A stretch of DNA of 64,000 bases from Candidatus Hydrogenedentota bacterium (GTDB lineage: Bacteria; Hydrogenedentota; Hydrogenedentia; Hydrogenedentales; CAILVY01), in contig JAKQOG010000206.1 in the NCBI GenBank assembly GCA_029565395.1, positions 30,817 through 94,816 on the forward strand, read 5' to 3'. Position 1 is the first letter of the stretch, and each line of letters starts with the position of its first letter. The notes under the pieces were generated by a model. That model was given only the letters and a program-made list of their open reading frames with translations, was not told where the DNA came from and did no database searches. Shown one piece after another: positions 28,311 through 36,922 of this stretch. The position numbers and the translations under genes are program-made.

Positions 28311-28343
28311 CGGGCGCATCCATGGCGATGCGCCCGTTTTTTT
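28311..28343 (+). terminator. Rho-independent terminator after the EF-G paralogue gene
   Basis: Stem CGGGCGCATC (28311-28320) with GATGCGCCCG (28327-28336), a 6-base loop, then TTTTTTT. Confidence 0.92.
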
Positions 28344-28416
28344 GTTTCACAATAACTTGGCCCTAAGCAAAACTCCTGGCATAATACGGGCAACTTTTTC
28401 TGGAGAAAACAGCGGC

Positions 28417-29076
28417 ATGAAAATCGTTTCTATTGTGTATCTTCTTCTGGCGTTGGCGGGCATCAGCCTTAATTTCTTCCCATTGTTCGCGGGGGTGGGC
28501 GTTATCAAAGCCATCCCTGCCTGCCTGTTGGCCGCGGCCGCCCTCGCCTATACCCGAAATGTATTTTGGAATTGGGTGGCGCTAGGCGTGTTCTGCGGCG
28601 CCATGGGCGATTTTTTTCTAGCTTCACTTTCCAAAACGTGGTATCTGCCCGGACTGGTTGCATTCCTCCTGGGGCATCTGTTTTATATCGCCGCCTTCCG
28701 AAAAAACTGCAAAGCAACGTCCGGCAAAATCATGATCCTCGCGGCATGCGCCATGGTGATTATCGCGCTCATGACCGGTGCTGCCCTCAAAGTGACCCGC
28801 ACCGGCGAATTTTTCATGATCCCGCCCGGAATTCTCTATGCCGCCGTAATCCTGACAATGACCAGCATCGCCGTTTTGCATAAAAGCACGACCCGGCTCA
28901 TCGCGCTGGGAGCGATCGTTTTTGTCATTTCCGACGCCCACATTGTGCTCAATTTCGCCATCCTAACCGCCCCGTGGCTGCCCCTGACCATAACGGGTTA
29001 CACCACCTATTATCTTGCGCAGTACCTGATTATTCTTGGGGCCGTGCGCGAGGCGCAGGCGGTCAACCCCCTATAA
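28417..29076 (+). CDS. YhhN family membrane protein (lysoplasmalogenase-like)
   Basis: 219 residues from the ATG at 28417 (preceded by TGGAGA, about 11 bases), with about 7-8 membrane helices and little else. The family signature GDFFLA near residue 66 and the SDAHIVLN segment near 170 match YhhN/TMEM86 proteins, which include lysoplasmalogenases that split the vinyl ether bond of lysoplasmalogens. It lies directly before the NUDIX gene and could be cotranscribed. Confidence 0.82.
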   Translation: MKIVSIVYLLLALAGISLNFFPLFAGVGVIKAIPACLLAAAALAYTRNVFWNWVALGVFCGAMGDFFLASLSKTWYLPGLVAFLLGHLFYIAAFRKNCKATSGKIMILAACAMVIIALMTGAALKVTRTGEFFMIPPGILYAAVILTMTSIAVLHKSTTRLIALGAIVFVISDAHIVLNFAILTAPWLPLTITGYTTYYLAQYLIILGAVREAQAVNPL

Positions 29077-29090
29077 GGCATGACACCCCC

Positions 29091-29666
29091 ATGGATTCTT
29101 TCGACCCCAACAAAAACCCCTGGAAAACACTGAGCAGCCGTCCGATCTATAGTAATCCCTGGATTACCGTCCGTGAGGATCAGGTGATCCGGCCCGACGG
29201 GCAGCCTGGCATTTACGGCGTGGTGGAAACACGCATCTCCACCGGCATTCTTGCATTGACGCCGGAAGACGAACTCTATCTCGTGGGTCAGTACCGCTAC
29301 ACCATGGGCGAGTATTCCTGGGAGATCATTGAAGGCGGCACGGATGAAGGCGAAGATCCCCTGGAAGCGGCCAAACGTGAACTGCAGGAAGAAGCCGGGC
29401 TGGTGGCGGAACATTGGGAACCGCTCGGCGGTGAAATTCACACCAGCAACTGTCACTCCTCGGAACGCGGCTACATTTTTGTGGCGCGCGGGTTGTCTCA
29501 GGTGGCCTCCTCCCCCGATCCCACTGAAGAATTGCGCATTAAGAAAGTGCCGTTTGATGAAGCGCTTGAAATGGTCGTGCGCGGTGAAATCAAGGATGCG
29601 ATTGCGATCATCGGCATTCTCGCCTACGCCCAGAAACGGTTCTTGGAAAATACTCCCGGCAAATGA
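29091..29666 (+). CDS. NUDIX hydrolase (ADP-ribose pyrophosphatase type)
   Basis: 191 residues. The NUDIX box is intact: GGTDEGEDPLEAAKRELQEE followed by AGL. The upstream QYRYTMGEYSWEIIEGG segment places it with ADP-sugar pyrophosphatases, which hydrolyse ADP-ribose and related sugar nucleotides. The start at 29091 is 14 bases after the YhhN stop. Confidence 0.92.
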   Translation: MDSFDPNKNPWKTLSSRPIYSNPWITVREDQVIRPDGQPGIYGVVETRISTGILALTPEDELYLVGQYRYTMGEYSWEIIEGGTDEGEDPLEAAKRELQEEAGLVAEHWEPLGGEIHTSNCHSSERGYIFVARGLSQVASSPDPTEELRIKKVPFDEALEMVVRGEIKDAIAIIGILAYAQKRFLENTPGK

Positions 29667-30014
29667 CTACAGGCCGAGCAAGATTCTGACGTGCTCCTCA
29701 ACCCGCCTCATAGTATTTCCATCAATTTTTCCCCAGTATTCCAGCAGGCGTGCGGAAGAAATGGACCGGATCATTTCCGGCATTATGTAACTGTTCCTTT
29801 TGGTTTCACCTTCAGGCGGTTCAATGGCAATGCGCAATGGAATGTCGTGTTTTTTGCTGGTCAAGGGCAAAACAACGACGAGTTCAGAAGGACCATGATT
29901 AAATACATCTTCTGAAAGCACAAGACACGGCCGGCGCCCGCTTTGTTCATGGCCTTCCACGGGATCCAAATACGCAACCCAAATGTCGCCCCGGCAAGGG
30001 AGTTGTTTCTCCAT
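29667..30014 (-). CDS. PemK/MazF family endoribonuclease toxin
   Basis: 115 residues. The start at 30014 overlaps the antitoxin stop by one base (TGATG). Family features: RGDIWVAYLDP at the N-terminus, RRPCLVLSEDVFN, and VVLPLTSK. The enzyme cuts mRNA at specific short sequences and is held inactive by the upstream antitoxin. The pair is controlled by the promoter-operator at 30299-30339. Confidence 0.93.
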   Translation of the reverse strand: MEKQLPCRGDIWVAYLDPVEGHEQSGRRPCLVLSEDVFNHGPSELVVVLPLTSKKHDIPLRIAIEPPEGETKRNSYIMPEMIRSISSARLLEYWGKIDGNTMRRVEEHVRILLGL

Positions 30015-30256
30015 CACTCCATTCCATCCCGCAAGGCCGATTCCCATTGCGCACGTTCTTTTTTCTCCTCCTGCCAAGCCTTGGGATTGCGCCGGAGTGC
30101 GGCATACGCCTCATTCGTCCGCCGGAGCAATTCCCGGTTTCGCATCAGGCGAATCGCCTCCGACAATACCCCGGACATGCTCGTGCCCAGTTGCTTGGAA
30201 AGCTCCGACAAGGCTGCGTGGTCCGCTTCGCTGATTCTCACCAATTGTGACGCCAT
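30014..30256 (-). CDS. Ribbon-helix-helix antitoxin of the PemK/MazF pair
   Basis: 80 residues from the ATG at 30256, 6 bases after AGGTGG; an alternative ATG lies at 30262. The N-terminal 45 residues (QLVRISEADHAALSELSKQL) form a ribbon-helix-helix DNA-binding domain; the charged, helical C-terminus (NEAYAALRRNPKAWQEEKKE) should wrap the toxin. It is expected to repress its own operon through the palindrome over the -10 box. Confidence 0.88.
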   Translation of the reverse strand: MASQLVRISEADHAALSELSKQLGTSMSGVLSEAIRLMRNRELLRRTNEAYAALRRNPKAWQEEKKERAQWESALRDGME

Positions 30257-30298
30257 ACTCATCCACCTGAATTTTCATGCTATCGGATATTACACATC

Positions 30299-30339
30299 TG
30301 TATACAAAGAAGTATACATAATTGTTTACATTTTGTCAA
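30299..30339 (-). promoter_or_regulatory. Toxin-antitoxin promoter with operator over the -10 box
   Basis: On the minus strand, -35 TTGACA (30334-30339) and -10 TATACT (30311-30316) are exactly 17 bases apart. A perfect palindrome TGTATAC-N6-GTATACA (30299-30318) covers the -10 box. Repressor bound there would block RNA polymerase, so autoregulation by the ribbon-helix-helix antitoxin is strongly suggested. Confidence 0.85.
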
Positions 30340-30382
30340 GTAAACGCCGGGGTACTATAACGATTCGGGCATAATCCGATTC

Positions 30383-31615
30383 TCACCACTCTGGCGGGAT
30401 AATCCCCCAATAGCGGCCCATCCAATAGGTGAGAATCATGGTGGTGGCGCTGCCTTCCGCCTCTCCCTGTTTTTTATCGATGACCTGCAGGCCGTCCATG
30501 CTGAGAATCTCATAGGTTTCGTGGCGCCGGTTGCAGCCTTTCATGTGCTTGATGCCGTCCACTACGTCTTCATTTACCACCGGTTCTTTGGTGAGGATTT
30601 GATACAGGAGTACGAGATAGAGATTGCCGGCATCGTCGAATTTCCGGGTCTTCCAGTCGAACCAATGCCGGTTCAAGCTCATGCGGTATTTCTGGCGAAG
30701 ACTGGGATCGGTTTCGTACTGCATCAGCGTGTACAACGATTTGGCGGCGAGGTGGTCGTCCCAGGGGGTTTTCCATTCCTCCGGCCACAGAACTTTGGCC
30801 AGGATCGCCTCATCATCATAATGATGCTTTTCGATCAGCATCTGGCAGGCTTCCAAATAGCGTTCGTTTCCGGTCAGATGATGCGCCACCCGCAATCCCG
30901 CAAGAATCTCCAGGCTGTTCAGCTTTTCATGTGGCAGATCGGGACAAAAATTTCCCCACAAGGTCATTTTTCCATCCACATCCACCATTTTGAAGTTGTT
31001 ATCCACCACCCGCCCCACAAACCGGTCGATAAGATCCGCCGCCATTTTTTTATGCTCTTCATCGGCGCAGAGGTCGAAATAAATGCTCATGGCGCAGCAG
31101 AGGTTCACGAACTTGTCGCTGCTGAGATCGCCTTCCCATCGATAGCCCGGCATGGACGTGGATTCATGCCATTCCATGGGAAAGAAGAACACCTGTTCGT
31201 GCCAAATCGGTTCATCGGTGCGATTGAGGCTGCGCGCCACCCACCCCGGCGTTCCCGTCACTTTTTCCAGCTTCAATAGGCCGTCCATAAGCTGATCAGC
31301 GATGTCACGATCCTTGGGATCTTTCGTAACGGCATATTTGAACGCATAGGCGGAAAGATATTGCGACGTTTCGTCCGCGGCGTCTTCCTGATTGCCCACC
31401 ATGGGCCGTTCCGTGCCCGCGGGCGGGAAAATCACATGCGGCATCATAACGCCTTCATTCCAGTGATTGCCCCGCATCACGGCATCATACTTTTCCACCC
31501 GCGCGTGCAGGGGTTCGGAATCATCGGGAAATTCATTGACCTGCTGCGCCCGGACAACGCCGGGCAACAGCAGGAGCAGTATCAGTATCCATTTCATATA
31601 GACTGATTTATCCAT
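30383..31615 (-). CDS. Exported protein of (alpha/alpha)-barrel type, function unknown
   Basis: 410 residues. The start overlaps the stop of the oxidoreductase gene upstream (TGATG). It has a signal peptide (MKWILILLLLLPGVVRAQQ, from residue 7). The mature part is alpha-helical with repeated aromatic segments, as in six-hairpin glycosidases and the arabinofuranosidase-type barrels. No catalytic residues can be named, and no specific family is recognised. Its position beside a Gfo/Idh/MocA oxidoreductase suggests a sugar-related role. Confidence 0.75.
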   Translation of the reverse strand: MDKSVYMKWILILLLLLPGVVRAQQVNEFPDDSEPLHARVEKYDAVMRGNHWNEGVMMPHVIFPPAGTERPMVGNQEDAADETSQYLSAYAFKYAVTKDPKDRDIADQLMDGLLKLEKVTGTPGWVARSLNRTDEPIWHEQVFFFPMEWHESTSMPGYRWEGDLSSDKFVNLCCAMSIYFDLCADEEHKKMAADLIDRFVGRVVDNNFKMVDVDGKMTLWGNFCPDLPHEKLNSLEILAGLRVAHHLTGNERYLEACQMLIEKHHYDDEAILAKVLWPEEWKTPWDDHLAAKSLYTLMQYETDPSLRQKYRMSLNRHWFDWKTRKFDDAGNLYLVLLYQILTKEPVVNEDVVDGIKHMKGCNRRHETYEILSMDGLQVIDKKQGEAEGSATTMILTYWMGRYWGIIPPEW

Positions 31616-32919
31616 CAAAGCACGATTTCCTCCTTGGCTGCGTCGAATTTGGCGGTCTTGCCTTCACGGAGTGACATCATACCCATAATCAGGGCGGTTT
31701 GTGTCCAGTAAGCGAGATCCGCAGGACTCCAAGTGGCCTGGCTGCGGTTGTGGGCACATTCGATCAGGTTCTGGTAGTGATGCAGCATGTTTTCCCCCTC
31801 TTCAATCTTCACTCGGTATTCTTTTTGTTTCTCCAGGGGAAAGGAGTCGCGGGTCCCTTTGTCGGCCAATGGGATAAATACAATTTCTTCACCCTGAATG
31901 GTGAGGGAGCCTTCCCAGCCGCGAATTACGGGGATGCGCTGTCCCGAACCCCGCTGGCCGGTTGTCTGAAAATCGTTCGCTTGCGTACCCAATACGGCCA
32001 CCGTGATCTTTTCCGGATAGTCGATCAGCATGTTAAACGTATCCGGCACCTCGCGCTCCTCATAGCGGTATTTCCCGCCGGTCGCGACCGCCACAGAGGG
32101 CAGTTTCACGCCGAGAATACTCAACACGGGCGTCAGCGTATGGGGGAAGAGATCCGTGACCGGTCCGCCTGCATAATCCTCGTACATTCTCCAGCGAAAG
32201 AAACGGCTCACATCAAAGTCACGTTTCGGGGAATCGCCTAAGAATGCTTCCCAATTCAAATCCGGGCCCGGTTTGGCGTCCGGATCATCGATATGCATGC
32301 CGCGCTCGCCCCAATCGCCCACCCGGAAGAATCCCGCTTCCGCGTGGATCGGCTGGCCAATTACGCCTTCCTGCACCATTTTTTTCATCTGGTGCCAAGC
32401 ACGATCCGACATGCCCTGTGTTCCCAATTGGAAAACGCGCCCGGACTTCTTCACTTCCTGCGCAAGCTGTTTAATCACGTCAAACTGCCGCCAGTGGGTC
32501 ACCGGCTTTTCACAATATACGTCCTTGCCCGCCTTCACCGCATCAATCGTCTGAATGCCATGGTGATGATCCGGCGTGGCAATGCTCACCAGGTCTACCT
32601 TGGGATTGGCAAGCAATTCACGATAGTCCATATACCCCTTTGCGCCATACTTCTCGGCGGCTCGATTCAACCTGGGCCGGTACACATCGCACACGGCCAC
32701 AATCTCAACGGACTTGTCCTGGTCCTGCAAGTGCTTCAAGACTCCCAGATGGGATCCGCCACGCCCGCCACAGCCGATCACCCCCACACCGATCCGGTCA
32801 TTGGGAGATTTCGCGTGAGCGCGCCGTGCCCCGCCTAATGCGGCGGCGGCCACCGCGGCCGTGGTGGTATGGTGCAAAAATGCCCTGCGGGTAAGTCCGG
32901 AGTGTTGTTGATCAGCCAT
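31615..32919 (-). CDS. Tat-exported Gfo/Idh/MocA family oxidoreductase
   Basis: 434 residues. The start at 32919 follows AAGGAAG and opens a Tat signal (LTRRAFLHHTTTAAVAAAAL). The Rossmann NAD(P)-binding loop is GVGVIGCGGRGGSHLGV, and the sugar-binding domain carries VYCEKPVTHWR, the segment with the conserved Lys-Pro. Such exported members are frequent in Planctomycetes and relatives and probably oxidise or reduce sugars or cyclitols. The gene overlaps the following one by one base. Confidence 0.93.
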   Translation of the reverse strand: MADQQHSGLTRRAFLHHTTTAAVAAAALGGARRAHAKSPNDRIGVGVIGCGGRGGSHLGVLKHLQDQDKSVEIVAVCDVYRPRLNRAAEKYGAKGYMDYRELLANPKVDLVSIATPDHHHGIQTIDAVKAGKDVYCEKPVTHWRQFDVIKQLAQEVKKSGRVFQLGTQGMSDRAWHQMKKMVQEGVIGQPIHAEAGFFRVGDWGERGMHIDDPDAKPGPDLNWEAFLGDSPKRDFDVSRFFRWRMYEDYAGGPVTDLFPHTLTPVLSILGVKLPSVAVATGGKYRYEEREVPDTFNMLIDYPEKITVAVLGTQANDFQTTGQRGSGQRIPVIRGWEGSLTIQGEEIVFIPLADKGTRDSFPLEKQKEYRVKIEEGENMLHHYQNLIECAHNRSQATWSPADLAYWTQTALIMGMMSLREGKTAKFDAAKEEIVL

Positions 32920-32982
32920 GATATTCTTCCTTTCTGTCCATTTCATATCGTTAGTGCAAATACTATACCTAACTTAAAGGGG

Positions 32983-33939
32983 TTAATTCAGCCGTTTTTC
33001 CTGTTCCGGAGCCGGCCAACTCAGCCAGCGTTTGTATAAGGCTTCAATGGCGCCCGTGTCCGTATTTCCGTCCCAAAGCGCCACGCAGTATCGGAACACC
33101 AATGGTTTTTCGGTTGTGACGTCCATGGGTTCTTTCCACAAATTGGTTGTGGCGGAAAGATAGGCGAACGGGGTGTGCATCGTGAACCATTTCGCGGGGA
33201 CGCGCGGATTCTCCGGATGATCAAACATTGCCGCCGTTACCGGCTTGCTCTCGGCCACAGCCGTATACGCGCACCAGGGCGCATTCGTCAATTGCTCGTC
33301 GCCCCGCACGATCTCGCCCTTGGCGTCTCCCGCCATGCGAAACGTGCCGTTGGGATCCATGGATTGCACAAAGCGCATGCCCAAACCATAGTAGTGGTGG
33401 CCGCCCAGTGTTACCTTCGGTTTACCGGCGGGCACTTCCAGCCGCGTACGCCACCGGATCAACGATACCCTGGGCTCGTCTAATTGCGTCACTTCGATCG
33501 TCCGTTTCTCGGTCAATACCACTGAGTTATCCTTCGGATTCAGCCAATCAATGTCTTCCGTAAAGGAGGCCCACGGCGCGTTGTCCGTCTTCACCATGCG
33601 TGTGTCGGAAAAGCGGCGGTGCACCTGTTTCCCGCAGCCTTCCACTTCCTCCCAGTAATTGATATCGTCCGCCGCCACCGCGAACATGAGGGCGTGATGG
33701 TGCTTGTGATCATGCGGGGAATCGCGCAGGATGTTTATTCCGGCTGGCGTGTAAAAAGTTTGCGCGTAGGGCTTGAAGGGAACCTGATCAAAACAGTACG
33801 TGAGCAGCGGCTGCCCCTTCGCGGTAATCGTGACTGCTTTGTCATCCATGCTCATTTTCACGGCGGTCTCCTGTGCCTCCGTGGCGCCTGTCACTACCCA
33901 TACCCCAAGCGCTAATACAAGCAACAAACGAATGCTCAT
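32983..33939 (-). CDS. Exported DUF6807-type (PmoA-like) protein
   Basis: 318 residues from the ATG at 33939, preceded by AGGAGGT. A signal peptide (MSIRLLLVLALGVWVVTGA) is followed by a beta-sandwich-like domain with SPHDHKHHHALMFAV, a His-rich segment, and HHYYGLGMRF. These match the DUF6807 family, sometimes annotated PmoA although unrelated to methane monooxygenase function. It is frequently next to Gfo/Idh/MocA genes, as here. Function is unknown. Confidence 0.82.
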   Translation of the reverse strand: MSIRLLLVLALGVWVVTGATEAQETAVKMSMDDKAVTITAKGQPLLTYCFDQVPFKPYAQTFYTPAGINILRDSPHDHKHHHALMFAVAADDINYWEEVEGCGKQVHRRFSDTRMVKTDNAPWASFTEDIDWLNPKDNSVVLTEKRTIEVTQLDEPRVSLIRWRTRLEVPAGKPKVTLGGHHYYGLGMRFVQSMDPNGTFRMAGDAKGEIVRGDEQLTNAPWCAYTAVAESKPVTAAMFDHPENPRVPAKWFTMHTPFAYLSATTNLWKEPMDVTTEKPLVFRYCVALWDGNTDTGAIEALYKRWLSWPAPEQEKRLN

Positions 33940-34089
33940 GCGAATGACCTCCTGTGTTATCTCCGTGACATTATACAGAGCGCTCATGGCATTTCTAAAA
34001 GAAATTATACGTCCTCTGTCGCCTTTAGCCGCGGTTAGAGACAAAACGCACTTTACATTTCAAAGTACAATATTTAGATATTTTGTCTA

Positions 34090-34117
34090 ACGGCTCAGCC
34101 GGAGCTTCGCCCTCCCG
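34090..34117. repeat. Single arm of the dispersed hairpin repeat
   Basis: CGGCTCAGCCGGAGCTTCGC then CCTCCCGG differs at only a few positions from one arm of the inverted repeats at 38118-38228 and 42451-42534. The opposite arm is missing. It is followed by a sequence TTCTCAAGAGCAACTTGGGA that also recurs near 14606. It lies upstream of the DUF6807-like gene. Confidence 0.55.
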
Positions 34118-34158
34118 GCATTCGTTCTCAAGAGCAACTTGGGAACGAACGGTAAATT

Positions 34159-35256
34159 TTAAAACCCTATCGAGACCCGCCCGGTGGTCTCCGGATCGGG
34201 CAGCTTGCAGACTTTTGTCACTTCGCAGAAAATGGCATCCATGTTTTCCAGGGGGACGTCCTGGCCAATCTCAATGTTAAGGATTAGACCGCCTTCGGGC
34301 ATGGATAAGGTTTCATGCACCGTGCGGACGTGTTCCCGCAGTTCCTCCGGTGAGGCAAAGGGGAACAACTGGCGGTCCAGATCAACACAAATGGTCACCT
34401 TGCCCTTGGCTACGTCTTTCAATCCCTGAAGGCCGTTGGCGCGAATCTGAGGGTTCACAACCCGGATGCCGGTTTCAATCAAATCGGGGATTATGGCCAG
34501 AATACAGCCGTCGCTGTGGAGGAATACCGGGATATCCTTGTCGCGCGCCTGCCCAGCGGTGCATTCATACCCCGGCTTCACGAATTTCCGCCACAGGTCG
34601 AGGCTGACCGGCAGCCGATCCTGCATGCCGAGATCTTCCGCCAATCCCAGGAACTCCGTGCCCAATTCGAGCTGTTTCCGCACGGTCCCCGCGTTGTATT
34701 CCATCAGCACCGCCACCAACTCGTGCAGGTTCGGCTCATCCATTGCCATATCCATTAAAACTTGTGTAAATCCGCATAAATCGCACAGGAGCATGTAATG
34801 AAATCCATGCGCGAGCATGTGGTCCGGCGAAAAATGCCCATTACGTTTCTTTTCCTGGATACGCCGTGCATAGGCGTCCCAATCACGCGGACCCAGCAGG
34901 TCGTCCTTCAACGGATCGGGCTTTCGCGCTTTCCACCCCTCGAAATCTTTCCAATCCGCCAGTGGATGCCCCACCACCTGCCCCACCATGCCCTCATGCA
35001 GGTTATCCCACACACAGCCCCAGCAGTCCGTGGTTTTTCCCGCCACATACAAATCCTGCGCCGTCATGGGCTGACCGGGTTTAAACGTGGGGAACAACCG
35101 CGGGTGCGCGAGCCGGATGTCATCCAACTGTTCGCCATACTTCGCATACGCCGCCGGTAAAAATCCCACTAGCACCGGCGTCCATTCCGGATGATCGAAA
35201 TAGACCACCCGCAGCATATTCTCCCCCTGTGGACTCCTTCCTGAATAATCGCTCAT
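34159..35256 (-). CDS. Uroporphyrinogen decarboxylase-like protein (first of a pair)
   Basis: 365 residues from the ATG at 35256; a second ATG at 35217 also has a GGGGGAG ribosome site. The fold is that of the UroD/MtaA/CmuA family: HPRLFPTFKPGQ, SLDLWRKFVKPGYE, and HSDGCILAIIPDLIETGI, which sits where methyltransferase members bind zinc or corrinoid partners. Haem synthesis seems unlikely because no other hem gene is near and the sequence is divergent. Methyl transfer from a sugar or glycine-betaine-like substrate is possible but inferred. Confidence 0.85.
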   Translation of the reverse strand: MSDYSGRSPQGENMLRVVYFDHPEWTPVLVGFLPAAYAKYGEQLDDIRLAHPRLFPTFKPGQPMTAQDLYVAGKTTDCWGCVWDNLHEGMVGQVVGHPLADWKDFEGWKARKPDPLKDDLLGPRDWDAYARRIQEKKRNGHFSPDHMLAHGFHYMLLCDLCGFTQVLMDMAMDEPNLHELVAVLMEYNAGTVRKQLELGTEFLGLAEDLGMQDRLPVSLDLWRKFVKPGYECTAGQARDKDIPVFLHSDGCILAIIPDLIETGIRVVNPQIRANGLQGLKDVAKGKVTICVDLDRQLFPFASPEELREHVRTVHETLSMPEGGLILNIEIGQDVPLENMDAIFCEVTKVCKLPDPETTGRVSIGF

Positions 35257-35270
35257 CAACAAACCCTTCT

Positions 35271-36683
35271 TTAAAATGATAAGAGGCAATGCATTATATA
35301 CAAATAACCCAACGCGTCCGTTTCTTCCCAGATGCGCTTTACCAAATCCGCGTCTCCCTGGATCTTTGGAAGTTCCTTGAGTTTTTCGTCCCATGGCACG
35401 CACACCCCGGCGGCCTTCTTGCCTTGCGGTATACTCGATGCGGGCGGCGCGGAGGGCGTTTTAATCTCGGGCATACTGGTAGAGCGGCTGTACCCGCCGT
35501 ACTCGCGCGTGAAATCGGTCAGCGCCTTCATGTTTTCGATCTGTCCGTCATTTTGCACAATAGCGCTGGCATCCATGATGTATCCGCCTTCGCGGCCTAT
35601 GCCGTCGATCAGTTTCTTGCAGTAGGCGCGCACGTCGTCCGGCGTTCCATAGGCCAGCAGCGCATTGGGCACACCGCCGCTTAAGCAGAATTTATCACCG
35701 AGTATTTTATGCGCCAGAAAGGGATCGGACTGATCGATATGAAATACGATGCTTTGTTCCGGGAGTTCCGCGAACCGTTTCAGGTGTGCGTTCCAGTTGC
35801 CTTCCGCGTAAAACAGCACCTGATGGCCACGCGACCAGATTTCTTCGATGATCGGACGCAGCGTGGGCCAGTAAAACTGCTCGAATTGATCCATGGTGAC
35901 GAACGGCGTGCAGCCCCGGTGCATCCAGAATCCAATCGGCACGTTTTTATCCGGGTCCGCGCCGGACAATGCCGTCCACAGCAAATGCGGCATCAATGCC
36001 TCGCAGGCCTTCATCACCTTATCCGGCTGGGTAAGCAAATCCATCGTCAGGCCAAGGTAGCCGCGCAGTTTGTCCCCGATAATGTCCAATGGCGCTTTGA
36101 AAATACCCGCGATGGCCGAAGCGGTGCCGCATTCCGTGCGCAAGGCGGCGCCCTGCGGTCCGAACGCGGTGAAATATTGCATCATCGCCATGCCGCCCTT
36201 CACGAACGAGAGGTTGTTGCGGTAAGTGGAGGGCGCGCCTATCGGTTGCACATCTTTCGAGGTTCGGGGCAGCCACGTATTGTATAGGAAGCCGATGGGA
36301 TCGTCGATGAGCGCGTCATACTCATCCTCCTGCATCCACGACTTGCCTTCCGGTGGTTCCAGATATTGAAATCCTGTATTCGGCGAAATGCTGAGCCCCG
36401 GCACGGCATAATAGCGCAGCCCTATGGCTTCCGTGAGACCGGTCCAGACATAGACCATGTTCCCCACCACGGCGTCCCAGTCGAATTCACGCGCGCATTT
36501 CCGCGCCGCATCGAAGGCCTTGTTGTAATCGTGCGAAACCTCCTGACAGGTATATCCCGCATACTTCGCCGCAAACTCCGCCACAAACGGGCGGATCGGC
36601 ACGCGATCCGGCACCCCTTTCCGCATCGCCGTCACATACCGCGTCAGACGTTCCTGGTATTTCTGCTCCATATCCTGCGCCAT
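35271..36683 (-). CDS. Uroporphyrinogen decarboxylase-like protein (second of a pair)
   Basis: 470 residues. The start at 36683 follows GGGAG; it begins MAQDMEQKYQERLTRYVTAM. Family features include PDRVPIRPFVAEFAAKYAGY, FWMHRGCTPFVTMDQFEQFY and HIDQSDPF. At the position where the partner has HSDG, this one has YAEGNW, so a metal-ligand set of the methyltransferase type appears absent. The genes are 14 bases apart and likely cotranscribed. The proteins may form a heteromer, which is inference. Confidence 0.85.
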   Translation of the reverse strand: MAQDMEQKYQERLTRYVTAMRKGVPDRVPIRPFVAEFAAKYAGYTCQEVSHDYNKAFDAARKCAREFDWDAVVGNMVYVWTGLTEAIGLRYYAVPGLSISPNTGFQYLEPPEGKSWMQEDEYDALIDDPIGFLYNTWLPRTSKDVQPIGAPSTYRNNLSFVKGGMAMMQYFTAFGPQGAALRTECGTASAIAGIFKAPLDIIGDKLRGYLGLTMDLLTQPDKVMKACEALMPHLLWTALSGADPDKNVPIGFWMHRGCTPFVTMDQFEQFYWPTLRPIIEEIWSRGHQVLFYAEGNWNAHLKRFAELPEQSIVFHIDQSDPFLAHKILGDKFCLSGGVPNALLAYGTPDDVRAYCKKLIDGIGREGGYIMDASAIVQNDGQIENMKALTDFTREYGGYSRSTSMPEIKTPSAPPASSIPQGKKAAGVCVPWDEKLKELPKIQGDADLVKRIWEETDALGYLYIMHCLLSF

Positions 36684-36922
36684 AGCCGTAGTCTCCCTGA
36701 TCTCTGGGCCTGTCACACCACGCCGCGCCATCCGCCCGGACGACGCGGTTCCCCGCATTCTATAAGGAACACCCCCGGCATGTCCAAGATTTTAGATAAA
36801 GCCCTTGGAAGAAGAGAGCTCTCAAACCCCACCCTAACCATCGCCGCATGGGGGCACGGACACACACGGACCGGCACGGACGAATAAGGAACAGAAAAAA
36901 GTGATATGTGAGATATTTCTGT

